Positions 29,245 through 37,632 are shown, numbered from the stretch's first letter. The stretch is DNA of 64,000 nucleotides from Paenarthrobacter nicotinovorans (GCF_021919345.1 NZ_CP089293.1:434001-498000); one strand, 5' to 3'. Notes: a model not told the origin generated them from the letters alone. Numbers and translations are program-made.

Positions 29245-30852
29245 CTAGGAATTGCGGGCCGCGGCGAGGGAGGGGTCGGCCTTTGCCGGGTCTGCCTGGT
29301 CTTCCGGCGCGGCAGCCGGCACGGCAGCGTGTTCGGCCAGGACCCCTGTCTTGTGCCTGATGCGGAGGCGGTAGAGGAGGGCTCCGCCCACCACCACTGC
29401 GGCAACGAACATCACACCGCCCCATTGCAGGTACCACTCGAAGGGCGGGACTGAGTTGTAGATCTCCGGTCGCGGCCACACCAGGTTCAGCGTCATCGCG
29501 CCGCCCCACAGGACTGCCAGGATGTTCACGGGCAGCCCCCACTTGCCGAGGCTGAACCCGGGTTCTGATCCGTCGTCCTTCAATGGCCACTTCTTGAGGA
29601 ACCGGCGCCGCAGCATCGGCACGGTGACCAGCAGGTAGGAGAGGTAGATCAGGACGATGCTGATGCTGGAGAGAATGGTGAAGATTGCAGGCTGCGAGAT
29701 GTTGACGATCAGCGGGATCACTGCCACGACGCCGATGACGATGGCGGCCACCGTGGGGGTTTTCCGGGTGGGATGCACTTTGCTGAGCTGGCGGCTGAAG
29801 GGAAGGTTGTTGTCCCTCGCCATGGCGAACATCATCCGGATGGCGGCTGCGTGGACGGCCAGGGTGCAGACGACGACGGCCACGACGATGCAGACAAGGA
29901 AGGCCTTGCCGAAGGGGCCGCCCAGCACCGAAAGCACGATGTACTGCAAACCGCCATCGGCCGCTCCGATTTTGGGATCGGAAAGGTCCGGGGCTGCCAG
30001 GATTCCGCCCAGGAGGAGCAGCCCGCCCAGCAGGAAGGATGCTGTGACGGCACGCAGGATCGCTTTGGGGGCCGTGCGCTTGGGGTCCTTGGTTTCTTCA
30101 CCGAGTGAACTGGCGGTATCGAATCCGTACATGACGTAGCCGGAAGCCATTGCGGCGATGAGGAACACGCCGAAGAAGCCCAAGGGGTGTTCCTCGCCGA
30201 ACCCGGCGGTGTCCAGGAGAACTTCCGGTCCGCGCACGGAGTGCCAGATGAGGGCCACGATGAGCAGGACGGCCGCCACCAGTTCCACGAACACGCCCAC
30301 GCTGTTGATCATGGTCATGAGCTTTACGCCGAACGCATTGATGAGCGTGGAGATGCCGATCATGATGCTGGCAAGGATGACCCCGTTGACGGCGAAGTCG
30401 TACGGGCCGGTACCGTCGCCGACCAGTTGGAAACCGCTCCAGATCTGCGGCAGGGTGATTTGAAGGGCCAGGGCAACAGATCCCAGCGCCATGATGGACG
30501 AGAGCAGCAGCAGCCATCCGGCCAGCCACGCCCAGGTTCCTGTTGAGAGCCGCTTGGCCCAGTTGTAGACCGAGCCGGCCACGGGGTAGCGTCCGGCCAA
30601 TTCCGCAAAGCACAGGGCAACCATGAGTTGGCCGACGAACACAATGGGCCATGACCACGCGTACGCGGGACCGGCCGTGGAGAAGCCGAAGTAGAACAGT
30701 TGGAAAACGCCGGTGAGGATGGAGATGTAACTGACGCCGGCTGCGAAGCTGGCAAACTTTCCGATGCTGCGGTCCAGGGTTTGGGCATAGCCAAACTCGT
30801 CCATACCGCTTGCATCGCTCTTGCAGGGTCCTAATTTGCTGGGTTCTGACAT
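29245..30852 (-). CDS. APC-superfamily permease, probable choline or related amine uptake
   Basis: A 535-aa polytopic permease. The ATG at 30852 (MSEPSKLGP) is chosen because TAGGAG lies 7 nt upstream; two earlier in-frame ATGs lack a site. It has about 12 hydrophobic segments and the APC features FAELAGRYPVAGSVYNWAK and MYGFDTASSLGEETKDPKR. It lies downstream of codA on the same strand behind its own promoter, whose operators match those of betB. This makes choline or betaine-type import likely. Family members also carry amino acids and GABA, so the substrate is inferred from regulation. Confidence 0.87.
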   Translation of the reverse strand: MSEPSKLGPCKSDASGMDEFGYAQTLDRSIGKFASFAAGVSYISILTGVFQLFYFGFSTAGPAYAWSWPIVFVGQLMVALCFAELAGRYPVAGSVYNWAKRLSTGTWAWLAGWLLLLSSIMALGSVALALQITLPQIWSGFQLVGDGTGPYDFAVNGVILASIMIGISTLINAFGVKLMTMINSVGVFVELVAAVLLIVALIWHSVRGPEVLLDTAGFGEEHPLGFFGVFLIAAMASGYVMYGFDTASSLGEETKDPKRTAPKAILRAVTASFLLGGLLLLGGILAAPDLSDPKIGAADGGLQYIVLSVLGGPFGKAFLVCIVVAVVVCTLAVHAAAIRMMFAMARDNNLPFSRQLSKVHPTRKTPTVAAIVIGVVAVIPLIVNISQPAIFTILSSISIVLIYLSYLLVTVPMLRRRFLKKWPLKDDGSEPGFSLGKWGLPVNILAVLWGGAMTLNLVWPRPEIYNSVPPFEWYLQWGGVMFVAAVVVGGALLYRLRIRHKTGVLAEHAAVPAAAPEDQADPAKADPSLAAARNS

Positions 30853-30945
30853 TCGAACTCCTAACTCAGACATGCACGAATGGTGATGACCTGCGGCCGC
30901 CATTGGTCGCAGTCGAAATCAAAAGGCCGGGCACATCTGCGTGCC

Positions 30946-31053
30946 TCAGGCTGTTTCCCCCGTTGATGTTGCGTGGCTGGCCGGGACGTTCGAGGTGGTC
31001 GATGTCCGGGCCGGTCCGCCAAGCCACTTCCGTTTAAGTGTGGCGTGGGTCAT
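30946..31053 (-). CDS. Putative leaderless 35-codon upstream ORF
   Basis: Reads MTHATLKRKWLGG... to a TGA at 30946. Its ATG lies 7 nt after a predicted -10 (TAACCT), the same geometry as betB, so a leaderless transcript would begin at this codon. The first codons mirror betB (MTHAT against MTQAT) because a 52-bp promoter-to-start block is shared. The stop is 93 nt before the permease ATG. It could be a leader peptide or a relic of promoter duplication. No coding evidence beyond the start region. Confidence 0.4.
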   Translation of the reverse strand: MTHATLKRKWLGGPARTSTTSNVPASHATSTGETA

Positions 31054-31060
31054 AAGAAGC

Positions 31061-31089
31061 AGGTTAGTTCAGTTTGAACATGCGTTCAA
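31061..31089 (-). promoter_or_regulatory. Predicted promoter of the permease transcript
   Basis: On the minus strand, TTGAAC (31089-31084) and TAACCT (31066-31061) are separated by 17 nt. The -35 lies inside the operator palindrome, as expected for repression by occlusion. The same elements and spacing recur before betB. Confidence 0.6.
31074..31089. promoter_or_regulatory. TetR-type operator O1, permease promoter
   Basis: TTGAACATGCGTTCAA is a palindrome with 6-bp arms (TTGAAC/GTTCAA) and a 4-bp spacer. Its counterpart before betB differs only in the spacer. Confidence 0.65.
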
Positions 31090-31099
31090 GACTTGTGAA

Positions 31100-31113
31100 T
31101 GAACAAATGTTCA
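31100..31113. promoter_or_regulatory. TetR-type operator O2, permease promoter
   Basis: TGAACAAATGTTCA has 5-bp arms TGAAC/GTTCA. Its centre is 25 bp from O1. A second palindrome with a similar spacing occurs before betB. Confidence 0.6.
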
Positions 31114-31143
31114 AGAATAATGCGCGCGCCTTTCCGTTCACCG

Positions 31144-31165
31144 CCGCGCCCCTGGGGGTGCGCGG
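31144..31165 (-). terminator. Possible hairpin terminator after codA
   Basis: CCGCGCCCC and GGGGTGCGCGG form a stem with one bulged base and a tiny loop about 60 nt past the codA stop. There is no T-run, so termination is uncertain. Confidence 0.35.
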
Positions 31166-31224
31166 AAGCGCCGGTGAAGGCGCGCCCGCTTCACCGCTGG
31201 TTTCGGATGATGTCCCGTGCCCGC

Positions 31225-32865
31225 TCAGGCAAGGGACAAGCTGAAGTCCGCCTCCGCCGTCGTCGTTTCGCCCAACCGGCCGGCGCGGATGAGGTCTGCG
31301 CACCGCTCGCCAATCATCATCACGGTGATGTTGGGGTTTACCGTGACGTGTTCGGGCATAACGGAGGCGTCGGCCACGCGAAGGCCCGTTACGCCCTTGA
31401 CGCGCAGCTCGGGATCCAGGGGCGACATGTCGTCGCTCACCGGGCCCATGCGGACTGTCCCGACGGGATGGTAGACAGTGTTGTGCGTCTTGCGGATGTA
31501 ATCCTGCAGTTCCTCGTCGGTCTGCGCTTCGATGCCGGGGGAGAGCTCCCGGCCGGCCCATTCGGCCATGGCCGGCTGGGCCGCGATTTCCCGGGCTTTG
31601 CGGATCCCGGCCACCATGACGCGCATGTCATGGCCTTCCGGATCGGTGAAGTACCGGGGATCCACCATGGGCTTGTCCCGGAAGTCCCGGCTGCGGAGCC
31701 GCACAGTCCCGCGGGAACGGGCATGGGTGACGTTCGGGGTGAGGCTGAAGCCGTTCTCCGTGGTGGGGTAGCCGTAGCGCAGGGTGTTCATGTCGAAGGG
31801 GACCGAGCCGTAGTGCATCATCAGGTCCGGACGGTCCAATCCCTCCTCGGTGGGGGTGAAGATCCCGATTTCCCACCATTGGGTGGAGGTTTGCACCATC
31901 GGCTGCTTGGCTTCGAACTGTACGACGCCTTCCGGGTGGTCCTGCAGGTGCTCGCCCACGCCGGGCGAATCCACCAGCACCTCGATGCCATGGGCCGCCA
32001 GGTGGTCGGCGGGGCCGATGCCGGAGAGCATGAGGAGCTTCGGGGAATCAATGGCGCCGGTGGAGAGGATTACCTCGCGATGTGCCGAGAGGCGGTGGGT
32101 GCGGCCGAAGGCTGAATCAACCACGTCGACGCCGGTGCAGCGCTTGTCCGCGTCGAACACCAGTTGGCGGGCCCGGAGGCCCGTGAGGAGCGTGAAGTTG
32201 GGGCGGTCAATGATCGGGTGGATGTAGGACACCGAGCTGGACGAGCGGGTTCCGTCCGAGCGGCGGTTGATCTGGAAGAAATTGGCTCCGTTCACAACAG
32301 TGGTGCCCGTATTGAACTTGGCCCGGGGGATCCCTGTCTGCTCGCAGGCATCAAGCAAGGCCACTCCGGCAGGGTCCGCCGGGGGGACATTCATCAAGTG
32401 GACCGGGCCGGAATCGCCGTGGTGGGGAGCGTCCGGGCCGGCGTCCTCGTTCGTTTCGAGCCTTTTGTACAGCGGCCAGGCGGCGTCGGCGTTCCATCCC
32501 GTGGCCCCGTACTTGGATTCCCATTCGTCCAGGTCCTCGCGGGGAGCCCAGAAAGCTATGCAGGAGTTGTGGCTGGAGCAGCCGCCCATGACCTTGGCGC
32601 GGGCGTGACGCATGAAGGAGTTGCCGTTCTCCTGTGGTTCCACCGGGTAGTCCCAGTCGTACCCTGACTCCAGCAGTTCCATCCAGCGGTCCAGCTGCAG
32701 GATTTCGGGCAGGTTGCGGTCATCCGGACCCGCTTCAACGAGGGCCACCGTCACGTCCGGATCCTCGCTCAACCGGGCGGCCACCGCGGCCCCTGCGGAC
32801 CCGCCGCCGATGACGACGTAGTCGAACGCGCGCTCGCCGAGGGTTTCGATGTTGTCGCTGTGCAT
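31225..32865 (-). CDS. codA: Choline oxidase
   Basis: A 546-aa GMC-type flavoprotein that oxidises choline to betaine aldehyde and on to glycine betaine using O2, making H2O2. FAD motif: DYVVIGGGSAGAAVAARLSE (15-34). All key residues of A. globiformis choline oxidase are at identical positions: H99 (covalent FAD, GGCSSHN), S101, E312 (HPEGVV), V464 and H466 (VYHPVG), N510 (TVNPN). Length is the same, 546 aa, and the match runs end to end. This makes choline oxidase rather than BetA-type choline dehydrogenase. Its ATG immediately follows the betB stop (TAGATG), so the two are translationally coupled. Confidence 0.97.
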   Translation of the reverse strand: MHSDNIETLGERAFDYVVIGGGSAGAAVAARLSEDPDVTVALVEAGPDDRNLPEILQLDRWMELLESGYDWDYPVEPQENGNSFMRHARAKVMGGCSSHNSCIAFWAPREDLDEWESKYGATGWNADAAWPLYKRLETNEDAGPDAPHHGDSGPVHLMNVPPADPAGVALLDACEQTGIPRAKFNTGTTVVNGANFFQINRRSDGTRSSSSVSYIHPIIDRPNFTLLTGLRARQLVFDADKRCTGVDVVDSAFGRTHRLSAHREVILSTGAIDSPKLLMLSGIGPADHLAAHGIEVLVDSPGVGEHLQDHPEGVVQFEAKQPMVQTSTQWWEIGIFTPTEEGLDRPDLMMHYGSVPFDMNTLRYGYPTTENGFSLTPNVTHARSRGTVRLRSRDFRDKPMVDPRYFTDPEGHDMRVMVAGIRKAREIAAQPAMAEWAGRELSPGIEAQTDEELQDYIRKTHNTVYHPVGTVRMGPVSDDMSPLDPELRVKGVTGLRVADASVMPEHVTVNPNITVMMIGERCADLIRAGRLGETTTAEADFSLSLA

Positions 32866-34377
32866 CTAGTTCTCCTTGCCGTGGTCAGCGAACCAGCCGG
32901 TCACCTGGGGGCTGGTGTTCTGGTAGATGTGCTTGGCTTCCTGGTACTCAGCCAGGCCGGTGGGGCCGAGCTCGCGGCCTACTCCCGATTGGCCAAAGCC
33001 GCCCCACTCCGCCTGGGGGAGGTAGGGGTGGTAGTCGTTGATCCAGATGGTGCCGTGACGCAACCGGCCGGCCACGCGCTGTGCCTTGCCGGCGTCCTGC
33101 GTCCAGACGGCTCCAGCCAGTCCGTAGATGGTGTCGTTGGCGATGGCCACGGCTTCGTCCTCGGTCCGGAAGGTCTCCACGGTTACTACCGGGCCGAACG
33201 CCTCGTCGACCACCACAGACATTCCCCGGGTAACGCGGTCCAGGATGGTCGGCTGGTAGTAGAACCCGGCGTCGTACTTCTGTCCTTCAGGCGCCGAGCC
33301 GCCGGTCCGCAGCCGGGCGCCTTCCGCGATGCCGCGCTGGACGTACTCGTGGACTTTGTCGCGGTGTTCGGCGGAGATCAGCGGGCCGGTTTCGGCGTCC
33401 TCATCGAACGGCCCGCCCAGGCGGATGGTTTCGGCGCGGCGGACAAGCTCGTCGACAAAACGCTCTGCGATGGACTCCTCCACCACCAGGCGGGCACCTG
33501 CGGAGCAAACCTGCCCGGAGTGGACGAAGGCTCCGTTGAGGGCGTTGTCGACGGCGGCATCGAAGTCGGCGTCGGCGAAGACGACGTTGGGGTTCTTGCC
33601 ACCGAGTTCCAGCGCCACCTTCTTGACGGTGGCGGCTGCGGCCGCGGCGATGCTCTTGCCGGTTTCCAGGCCGCCGGTGAAGGAAACGAGGTCGACGTCG
33701 GGATGTTCCGTCAGCGGTGCGCCCACCTTGCGGCCGGGGCCGGTGAGAAGGTTCGCGACGCCGTCGGGCAGGCCAAGATCCTTCAGCAGCTGCATGGTGA
33801 GAATGGCGGTGGACGGCGTCAGCTCGGCGGGCTTGAGGACGAAAGAGCAGCCGGCGGCCAGTGCCGGGGCGATCTTCCAGGCTGCTTGCAGCAGGGGGTA
33901 GTTCCACGGTGTGATCAGGCCGCAGACGCCCACGGGTTCGTAGACGATCCGGCTGACGACGTCGGGATTTCCGGCGTCCACAACGCGGCCCGGCTGCTGG
34001 CCCGCGAGCCTGCCGAAGTATTCGAAGCAGGCCGCGATGTCGTCCATGTCGATCCGGCTCTCGATAATGCGCTTGCCGGTGTCCAGGGATTCTGCGCGGG
34101 CGAACTTCTCGCGGCGTTCGCGCAGTTCCGCGGCGACTTTGAGCAGGAAGGCGCCCCGCTCGGGGGCCGGGACGGAGGACCAGACTCCGGAGTCGAAGGC
34201 CGCGCGGGCTGCGGCAATAGCGCGCTCGGCGTCTTCGCGGCCGCCCTCGGATACCGTGGCGACCAACTCGCCGTCGGCTGGGTTGTGAATGTCGCGGACC
34301 GCGCCGGACGCAGCCGGCTCCCACGATCCGTTGATGAAAAGAGTGGATGCGGAATCAGAAAATGTGGCTTGGGTCAT
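32866..34377 (-). CDS. betB: Betaine-aldehyde dehydrogenase
   Basis: A 503-aa NAD(P)-dependent aldehyde dehydrogenase. Catalytic motifs are LELGGKNPN (general-base Glu) and HSGQVCSAGARL (nucleophilic Cys); the cofactor region includes TPWNYPLLQA and FTGGLETGKS. It oxidises betaine aldehyde, an intermediate that can leave choline oxidase, to glycine betaine. Upstream of codA with zero spacing. There is no Shine-Dalgarno. The predicted -10 lies 7 nt before the ATG, so translation is probably leaderless. Two palindromic operators overlie the promoter. Confidence 0.94.
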   Translation of the reverse strand: MTQATFSDSASTLFINGSWEPAASGAVRDIHNPADGELVATVSEGGREDAERAIAAARAAFDSGVWSSVPAPERGAFLLKVAAELRERREKFARAESLDTGKRIIESRIDMDDIAACFEYFGRLAGQQPGRVVDAGNPDVVSRIVYEPVGVCGLITPWNYPLLQAAWKIAPALAAGCSFVLKPAELTPSTAILTMQLLKDLGLPDGVANLLTGPGRKVGAPLTEHPDVDLVSFTGGLETGKSIAAAAAATVKKVALELGGKNPNVVFADADFDAAVDNALNGAFVHSGQVCSAGARLVVEESIAERFVDELVRRAETIRLGGPFDEDAETGPLISAEHRDKVHEYVQRGIAEGARLRTGGSAPEGQKYDAGFYYQPTILDRVTRGMSVVVDEAFGPVVTVETFRTEDEAVAIANDTIYGLAGAVWTQDAGKAQRVAGRLRHGTIWINDYHPYLPQAEWGGFGQSGVGRELGPTGLAEYQEAKHIYQNTSPQVTGWFADHGKEN

Positions 34378-34384
34378 ACGAAGC

Positions 34385-34413
34385 AGGTTAGTTCACTTTG
34401 AACATCTGTTCAA
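34385..34413 (-). promoter_or_regulatory. Predicted leaderless promoter of betB-codA
   Basis: On the minus strand, TTGAAC (34413-34408), 17 nt, then TAACCT (34390-34385). Seven bases later comes the ATG of betB, so transcription should start at or next to the A of the start codon. Confidence 0.6.
34398..34413. promoter_or_regulatory. TetR-type operator O1, betB promoter
   Basis: TTGAACATCTGTTCAA, perfect 6-bp arms with a 4-bp spacer, overlapping the -35 element. Likely bound by the TetR-family product encoded at 36983-37588. Confidence 0.65.
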
Positions 34414-34422
34414 GGAAAATCA

Positions 34423-34436
34423 TGAACGGATGTTCA
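34423..34436. promoter_or_regulatory. TetR-type operator O2, betB promoter
   Basis: TGAACGGATGTTCA, perfect 5-bp arms. Its centre is 24 bp from O1. Upstream of the -35, possibly giving cooperative binding. Confidence 0.6.
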
Positions 34437-34515
34437 AAGTGGTAGCTGTCTCGTCCTTCCGGTGACGCGGCATTCGTCAACCCATCCAAGACCCGGGCCG
34501 CTACGAATCAGTTGC

Positions 34516-36117
34516 ATGAAAAAGCTTGGATCCCGGACCAGAGGTACCGACAGCATGGCGGCGCTGGCAGGCGTGGTGTCGGCCGGCGTCGTGCTCGCCG
34601 TAGCGGAACTGATCGGCGCATTCTTCACTGCCAGGGCAACCCCGGTGTTTGCACTGGGATCCACCTTCATCGACTTCACGCCGCCCTGGATGAAGGACTT
34701 TGCGATCGCCACGTTCGGCACCAACGACAAGGCCGCCCTGTTCGTGGGCATGGGCGTAACCATCGCCGTGCTTGCCTGCGTGCTGGGTGTGGTGGCCTAC
34801 CGTAAGTGGGCCCTCGGCGTCCTGGGCGTGCTGTTCATGGGCGCAGTGATCGTGGCCTGCGTCCTGACCCGTGCAGGGGTGGGTTTCGCCGACGCCATCC
34901 CCTCGATCCTGGGAACCATCGCCGGGCTTCTGGTCCTGCGGCGCCTCATGGTGCCGTTGTGGGGGATGAAGGCGTGGCCGGAAGCTCCCGCGGACATGGC
35001 TGCCGACGCCGAAGTCCGCAACGGCAGTGCCGGCGTTGGCACCGCCGGGACCAGCCGCCGTCGTTTCTTTGCCGCTGCCGGAATCACCGCGGTGGCTGCC
35101 GGCATCGCCGCAACCGGTGGGCGGTTGCTCGGAGCCGCGCGCAACAACATAGCCGAGGCCCGGAACGCGCTGAAGCTCCCCGCGCCGGTCAAGGCCGCGC
35201 CTCCCGTGCCGGCCGGCGTCCAATCCCCGGTTGAGGGAGTCTTTCCATGGCTGACACCCAACAGCGAGTTCTACCGTATTGATACCGCCCTGAGTGTCCC
35301 GGAAATCAACGTTGATGACTGGCAGTTGCGGGTGCACGGAATGGTCGAGGAAGAGGTCACCCTCAGCTTCCAGGACCTGCTCGATGCCGAACTGATCGAA
35401 TCGCATGTAACGCTGACCTGCGTGTCCAACCCTGTGGGCGGAAAGCTGGCGGGCAACGCCAAGTGGCTGGGCCTTCCCATCCGTGAGGTCCTGGCCAGGG
35501 CCAAACCCAAGGAAGGCGCGGACATGGTGCTTTCGAAATCCATCGACGGCTTCAGTGCTTCCACCCCGCTCGAGGTCCTTCAGGATGACCGCGATGCCAT
35601 GCTGGCGATCGGCATGAACGGGGAGCCGCTTCCGGTGGAGCACGGATACCCTGTGCGGATGGTGGTTCCGGGGCTGTACGGGTTCGTTTCAGCCACTAAA
35701 TGGGTGGTGGACCTGGAAGTCACCCGCTTCGCAGACAGTAAGGCGTACTGGACTGAGCGTGGCTGGTCGGAGCGCGGCCCCATCAAGACCATGGCACGTG
35801 TGGACGTACCCAAGTCCTTTGCGAAGTTCCCGGCAGGCAAGGTCGCCGTGGGTGGCAGTGCATGGGCGCAGACGCGGGGAATCACCAAGGTTGAAGTGCA
35901 GATCGACGACGGCGAGTGGGTCGAAGCAACCCTCTCCGACGAGGCATCCACCATTACCTGGCGCCAGTGGTCTTATGAGTGGGACGCCACACCGGGCATC
36001 CACTATGTGAAGGCCCGCGCCACCGACGGTACCGGAGAAGTCCAAACGGAAAAGCGCGCAGATCCTGTACCTGACGGCGCCTCGGGCTGGCCGTCGGTGA
36101 TGGTGACGGTGGAGTAG
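34516..36117 (+). CDS. Membrane-anchored sulfite-oxidase/YedY-like molybdopterin oxidoreductase
   Basis: A 533-aa protein. Residues about 12-145 form four to five hydrophobic segments. A Tat-like motif SRRRFFAAAG follows at residues 180-189, leading into an extracytoplasmic molybdopterin domain. The Mo-ligand cysteine lies in TLTCVSNPVGG. The C-terminal segment is a Mo-co dimerisation-like beta domain (GVAVGGSAWAQTRGITKVEV region). Electron donor and substrate are unknown. The start at ATG 34516 lacks a clear ribosome-binding site; a later ATG at 34555 is possible. A strong terminator follows. Confidence 0.87.
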   Translation: MKKLGSRTRGTDSMAALAGVVSAGVVLAVAELIGAFFTARATPVFALGSTFIDFTPPWMKDFAIATFGTNDKAALFVGMGVTIAVLACVLGVVAYRKWALGVLGVLFMGAVIVACVLTRAGVGFADAIPSILGTIAGLLVLRRLMVPLWGMKAWPEAPADMAADAEVRNGSAGVGTAGTSRRRFFAAAGITAVAAGIAATGGRLLGAARNNIAEARNALKLPAPVKAAPPVPAGVQSPVEGVFPWLTPNSEFYRIDTALSVPEINVDDWQLRVHGMVEEEVTLSFQDLLDAELIESHVTLTCVSNPVGGKLAGNAKWLGLPIREVLARAKPKEGADMVLSKSIDGFSASTPLEVLQDDRDAMLAIGMNGEPLPVEHGYPVRMVVPGLYGFVSATKWVVDLEVTRFADSKAYWTERGWSERGPIKTMARVDVPKSFAKFPAGKVAVGGSAWAQTRGITKVEVQIDDGEWVEATLSDEASTITWRQWSYEWDATPGIHYVKARATDGTGEVQTEKRADPVPDGASGWPSVMVTVE

Positions 36118-36202
36118 GTGCGGGTACTCGTCAACGAGCTATTCGGAGTGTCTGCTCATCCGTGACGATGCGGCCGGGAACCAAGAGATGGTTTCGGAAA
36201 GA

Positions 36203-36232
36203 GAAAGAGCCCGCTGGACAGCGGGCTCTTTC
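36203..36232 (+). terminator. Rho-independent terminator
   Basis: A perfect 13-bp stem GAAAGAGCCCGCT/AGCGGGCTCTTTC with loop GGAC lies 85 bp past the stop of the YedY-like gene. Confidence 0.8.
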
Positions 36233-36307
36233 GTAATCTTTTGTCCGCGAGGGGAGGCCTAAGCCCACGAAACACGCGACTCGTGCTAATCACTTTAGGA
36301 TAAATAT

Positions 36308-36967
36308 GTGCCATATGCCAATTCAGCTGCACAGGCCGCGATTCACGCGTCCCTGTCCGGACCCCGCATGTCCACCTACCTTCAGGCCACCTCTGGAGAC
36401 TCGAAAAGAGCGTTGGACCTCTACGGATGGAATGCTCGGGCGTCGGCAGCCCTGATGCTGCCAGCGCATTTCGCCGAAGTTATCGTTCGGAACGCTGTGT
36501 CTGATGCCTTGACCGGACTTTACGGTCCGGACTGGCCATGGAACCCAACGTTCGAGGGCAGCCTCCCAGGGGGGCCTCGTGGACGTTACAGTCCTCGGTG
36601 GGATTTGGTCTCGACCCGTACTAGCCAACCTACAACGGGCAAAGTCATCGCTGAATTGAAGTTCGTCTTCTGGCAGAAGATGTTCACCGCGCGTCATGAC
36701 GAACGCCTTTGGGATCAAGCCATTTTATCCCTGTTCCCTCATGCATCAGCCAAGACCGCAGAGGCCTTGCGTGGACAGATCTATGCAGACTTGGATGCAA
36801 TTCGTCTGCTCCGGAACCGTATCGCCCACCATGAACCAATCTTCAAACGACACCTCGCCGACGATCTGAAGAGAGTGGTCGAACTAGTGGACATGCGCTG
36901 CGCTGCCACCGCCGGCTGGGTCAGGGCCATCGAGACGGCAAGCACGGTCCTCCGCGAACGTCCCTGA
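36308..36967 (+). CDS. Abi-like protein with HEPN-type RNxxxHH motif
   Basis: A 219-aa helical protein starting at GTG 36308. The pattern KVIAELKFVFWQKMF followed by LRNRIAHHEPIF (residues about 118-132 and 172-183) is the hallmark of an Abi-like family whose R-N-x-x-x-H motif matches the HEPN ribonuclease active site. Such proteins occur in abortive-infection or toxin settings, but many are uncharacterised. No antitoxin or nucleotidyltransferase partner is adjacent; a TetR gene is convergent. Base composition is less GC-rich than the neighbours at the start, which may mean it was acquired. Confidence 0.75.
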   Translation: MPYANSAAQAAIHASLSGPRMSTYLQATSGDSKRALDLYGWNARASAALMLPAHFAEVIVRNAVSDALTGLYGPDWPWNPTFEGSLPGGPRGRYSPRWDLVSTRTSQPTTGKVIAELKFVFWQKMFTARHDERLWDQAILSLFPHASAKTAEALRGQIYADLDAIRLLRNRIAHHEPIFKRHLADDLKRVVELVDMRCAATAGWVRAIETASTVLRERP

Positions 36968-36982
36968 CTGCCTTCCGGCTAC

Positions 36983-37588
36983 CTAGCGGTGCTCGCCCTG
37001 AAGGGCAGAGCCAAACGCAATCTCTTCCGTGCGCGCAATTCCCCTTTCGATGGCCGCCTTGTCGATGCCCAGAAGCGTGGTGAGCCACATGCCGTTTTGC
37101 ACGACGACGACGTCGTCCGCCCGGGCCTTGCATTCATCGGCGGAGAGCCCGGGAACTGCGTTTCCGATCAGTGCAGCCAGCCCCTGCAGGTACCGGTCAA
37201 AGGCTGCGGCGTTGATTTGTGCGAACTCCTCATCGGCCTGGGCGAGGGCCCACAAGTGAAGGCGAAGGGACAGATACCTCGTTGTCAGGAGTCCGGGGTC
37301 GGCAACGCGCCGAAGAGCCTCCCGCAGCTGCTCCTCGGGATTTGAAGCCGGTTCAGGCTCCACCAACAGAAGGTCGTGTTCCTCAATCTGGTGCAGCACC
37401 GCACGGATCAGGCTCGACTTGTCCTCGTAGTAGTAGTTCACAAGCCCCAGGGCGACGCCGGCTTCGCGCGCCACCGCACGCATGTTGATGCCCGAAATGC
37501 CGTGGCGGGACAGCAACTCCAGGGCTGCTTCGAGGATGCGTGTCTGCCTGTCAGCCTGTTCGCCGGTTTTTACGGTGCTTGTACCCAT
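36983..37588 (-). CDS. TetR-family regulator, probable BetI-like repressor
   Basis: A 201-aa protein with a TetR HTH (TRILEAALELLSRHGISGIN, MRAVAREAGVALGLVNYYY, residues about 16-56). The ligand-binding region is helical and includes SLRLHLWALAQADEEF. BetI of choline clusters belongs to this family and has a similar N-terminus. The palindromic TTGAAC-N4-GTTCAA sites at the betB and permease promoters are of a size suited to a TetR dimer, and no nearer regulator is present. Its own promoter lacks such a site. The link is inferred. Confidence 0.85.
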   Translation of the reverse strand: MGTSTVKTGEQADRQTRILEAALELLSRHGISGINMRAVAREAGVALGLVNYYYEDKSSLIRAVLHQIEEHDLLLVEPEPASNPEEQLREALRRVADPGLLTTRYLSLRLHLWALAQADEEFAQINAAAFDRYLQGLAALIGNAVPGLSADECKARADDVVVVQNGMWLTTLLGIDKAAIERGIARTEEIAFGSALQGEHR

Positions 37589-37632
37589 TCGGCCAGACTA
37601 TTGCCAAACCCGGATCAGCGCATCCCGACCGC

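Larger units (their letters stand above)
31039..31090. repeat. Copy 1 of a 52-bp promoter/operator block (permease side)
   Basis: Matches 34363-34414 at 47 of 52 positions with no gap. The block spans the start codon, -10, -35 and the promoter-proximal TTGAAC-N4-GTTCAA operator. Only five substitutions separate the two copies. Confidence 0.9.
34363..34414. repeat. Copy 2 of the 52-bp promoter/operator block (betB side)
   Basis: Matches 31039-31090 at 47 of 52 positions. It includes the betB start codon and first codons, the -10, the -35 and operator O1. Confidence 0.9.

Noticed and set aside
31172..31196. CGGTGAAG/CTTCACCG inverted repeat near codA end
   Set aside because: Eight-bp arms, no T-run and a better hairpin lies adjacent at 31144-31165.
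32860..34401. Open frame of 513 codons on the plus strand across betB
   Set aside because: Antisense shadow of a clear aldehyde dehydrogenase; composition is Gly/Val/Asp-rich and lacks a ribosome-binding site.
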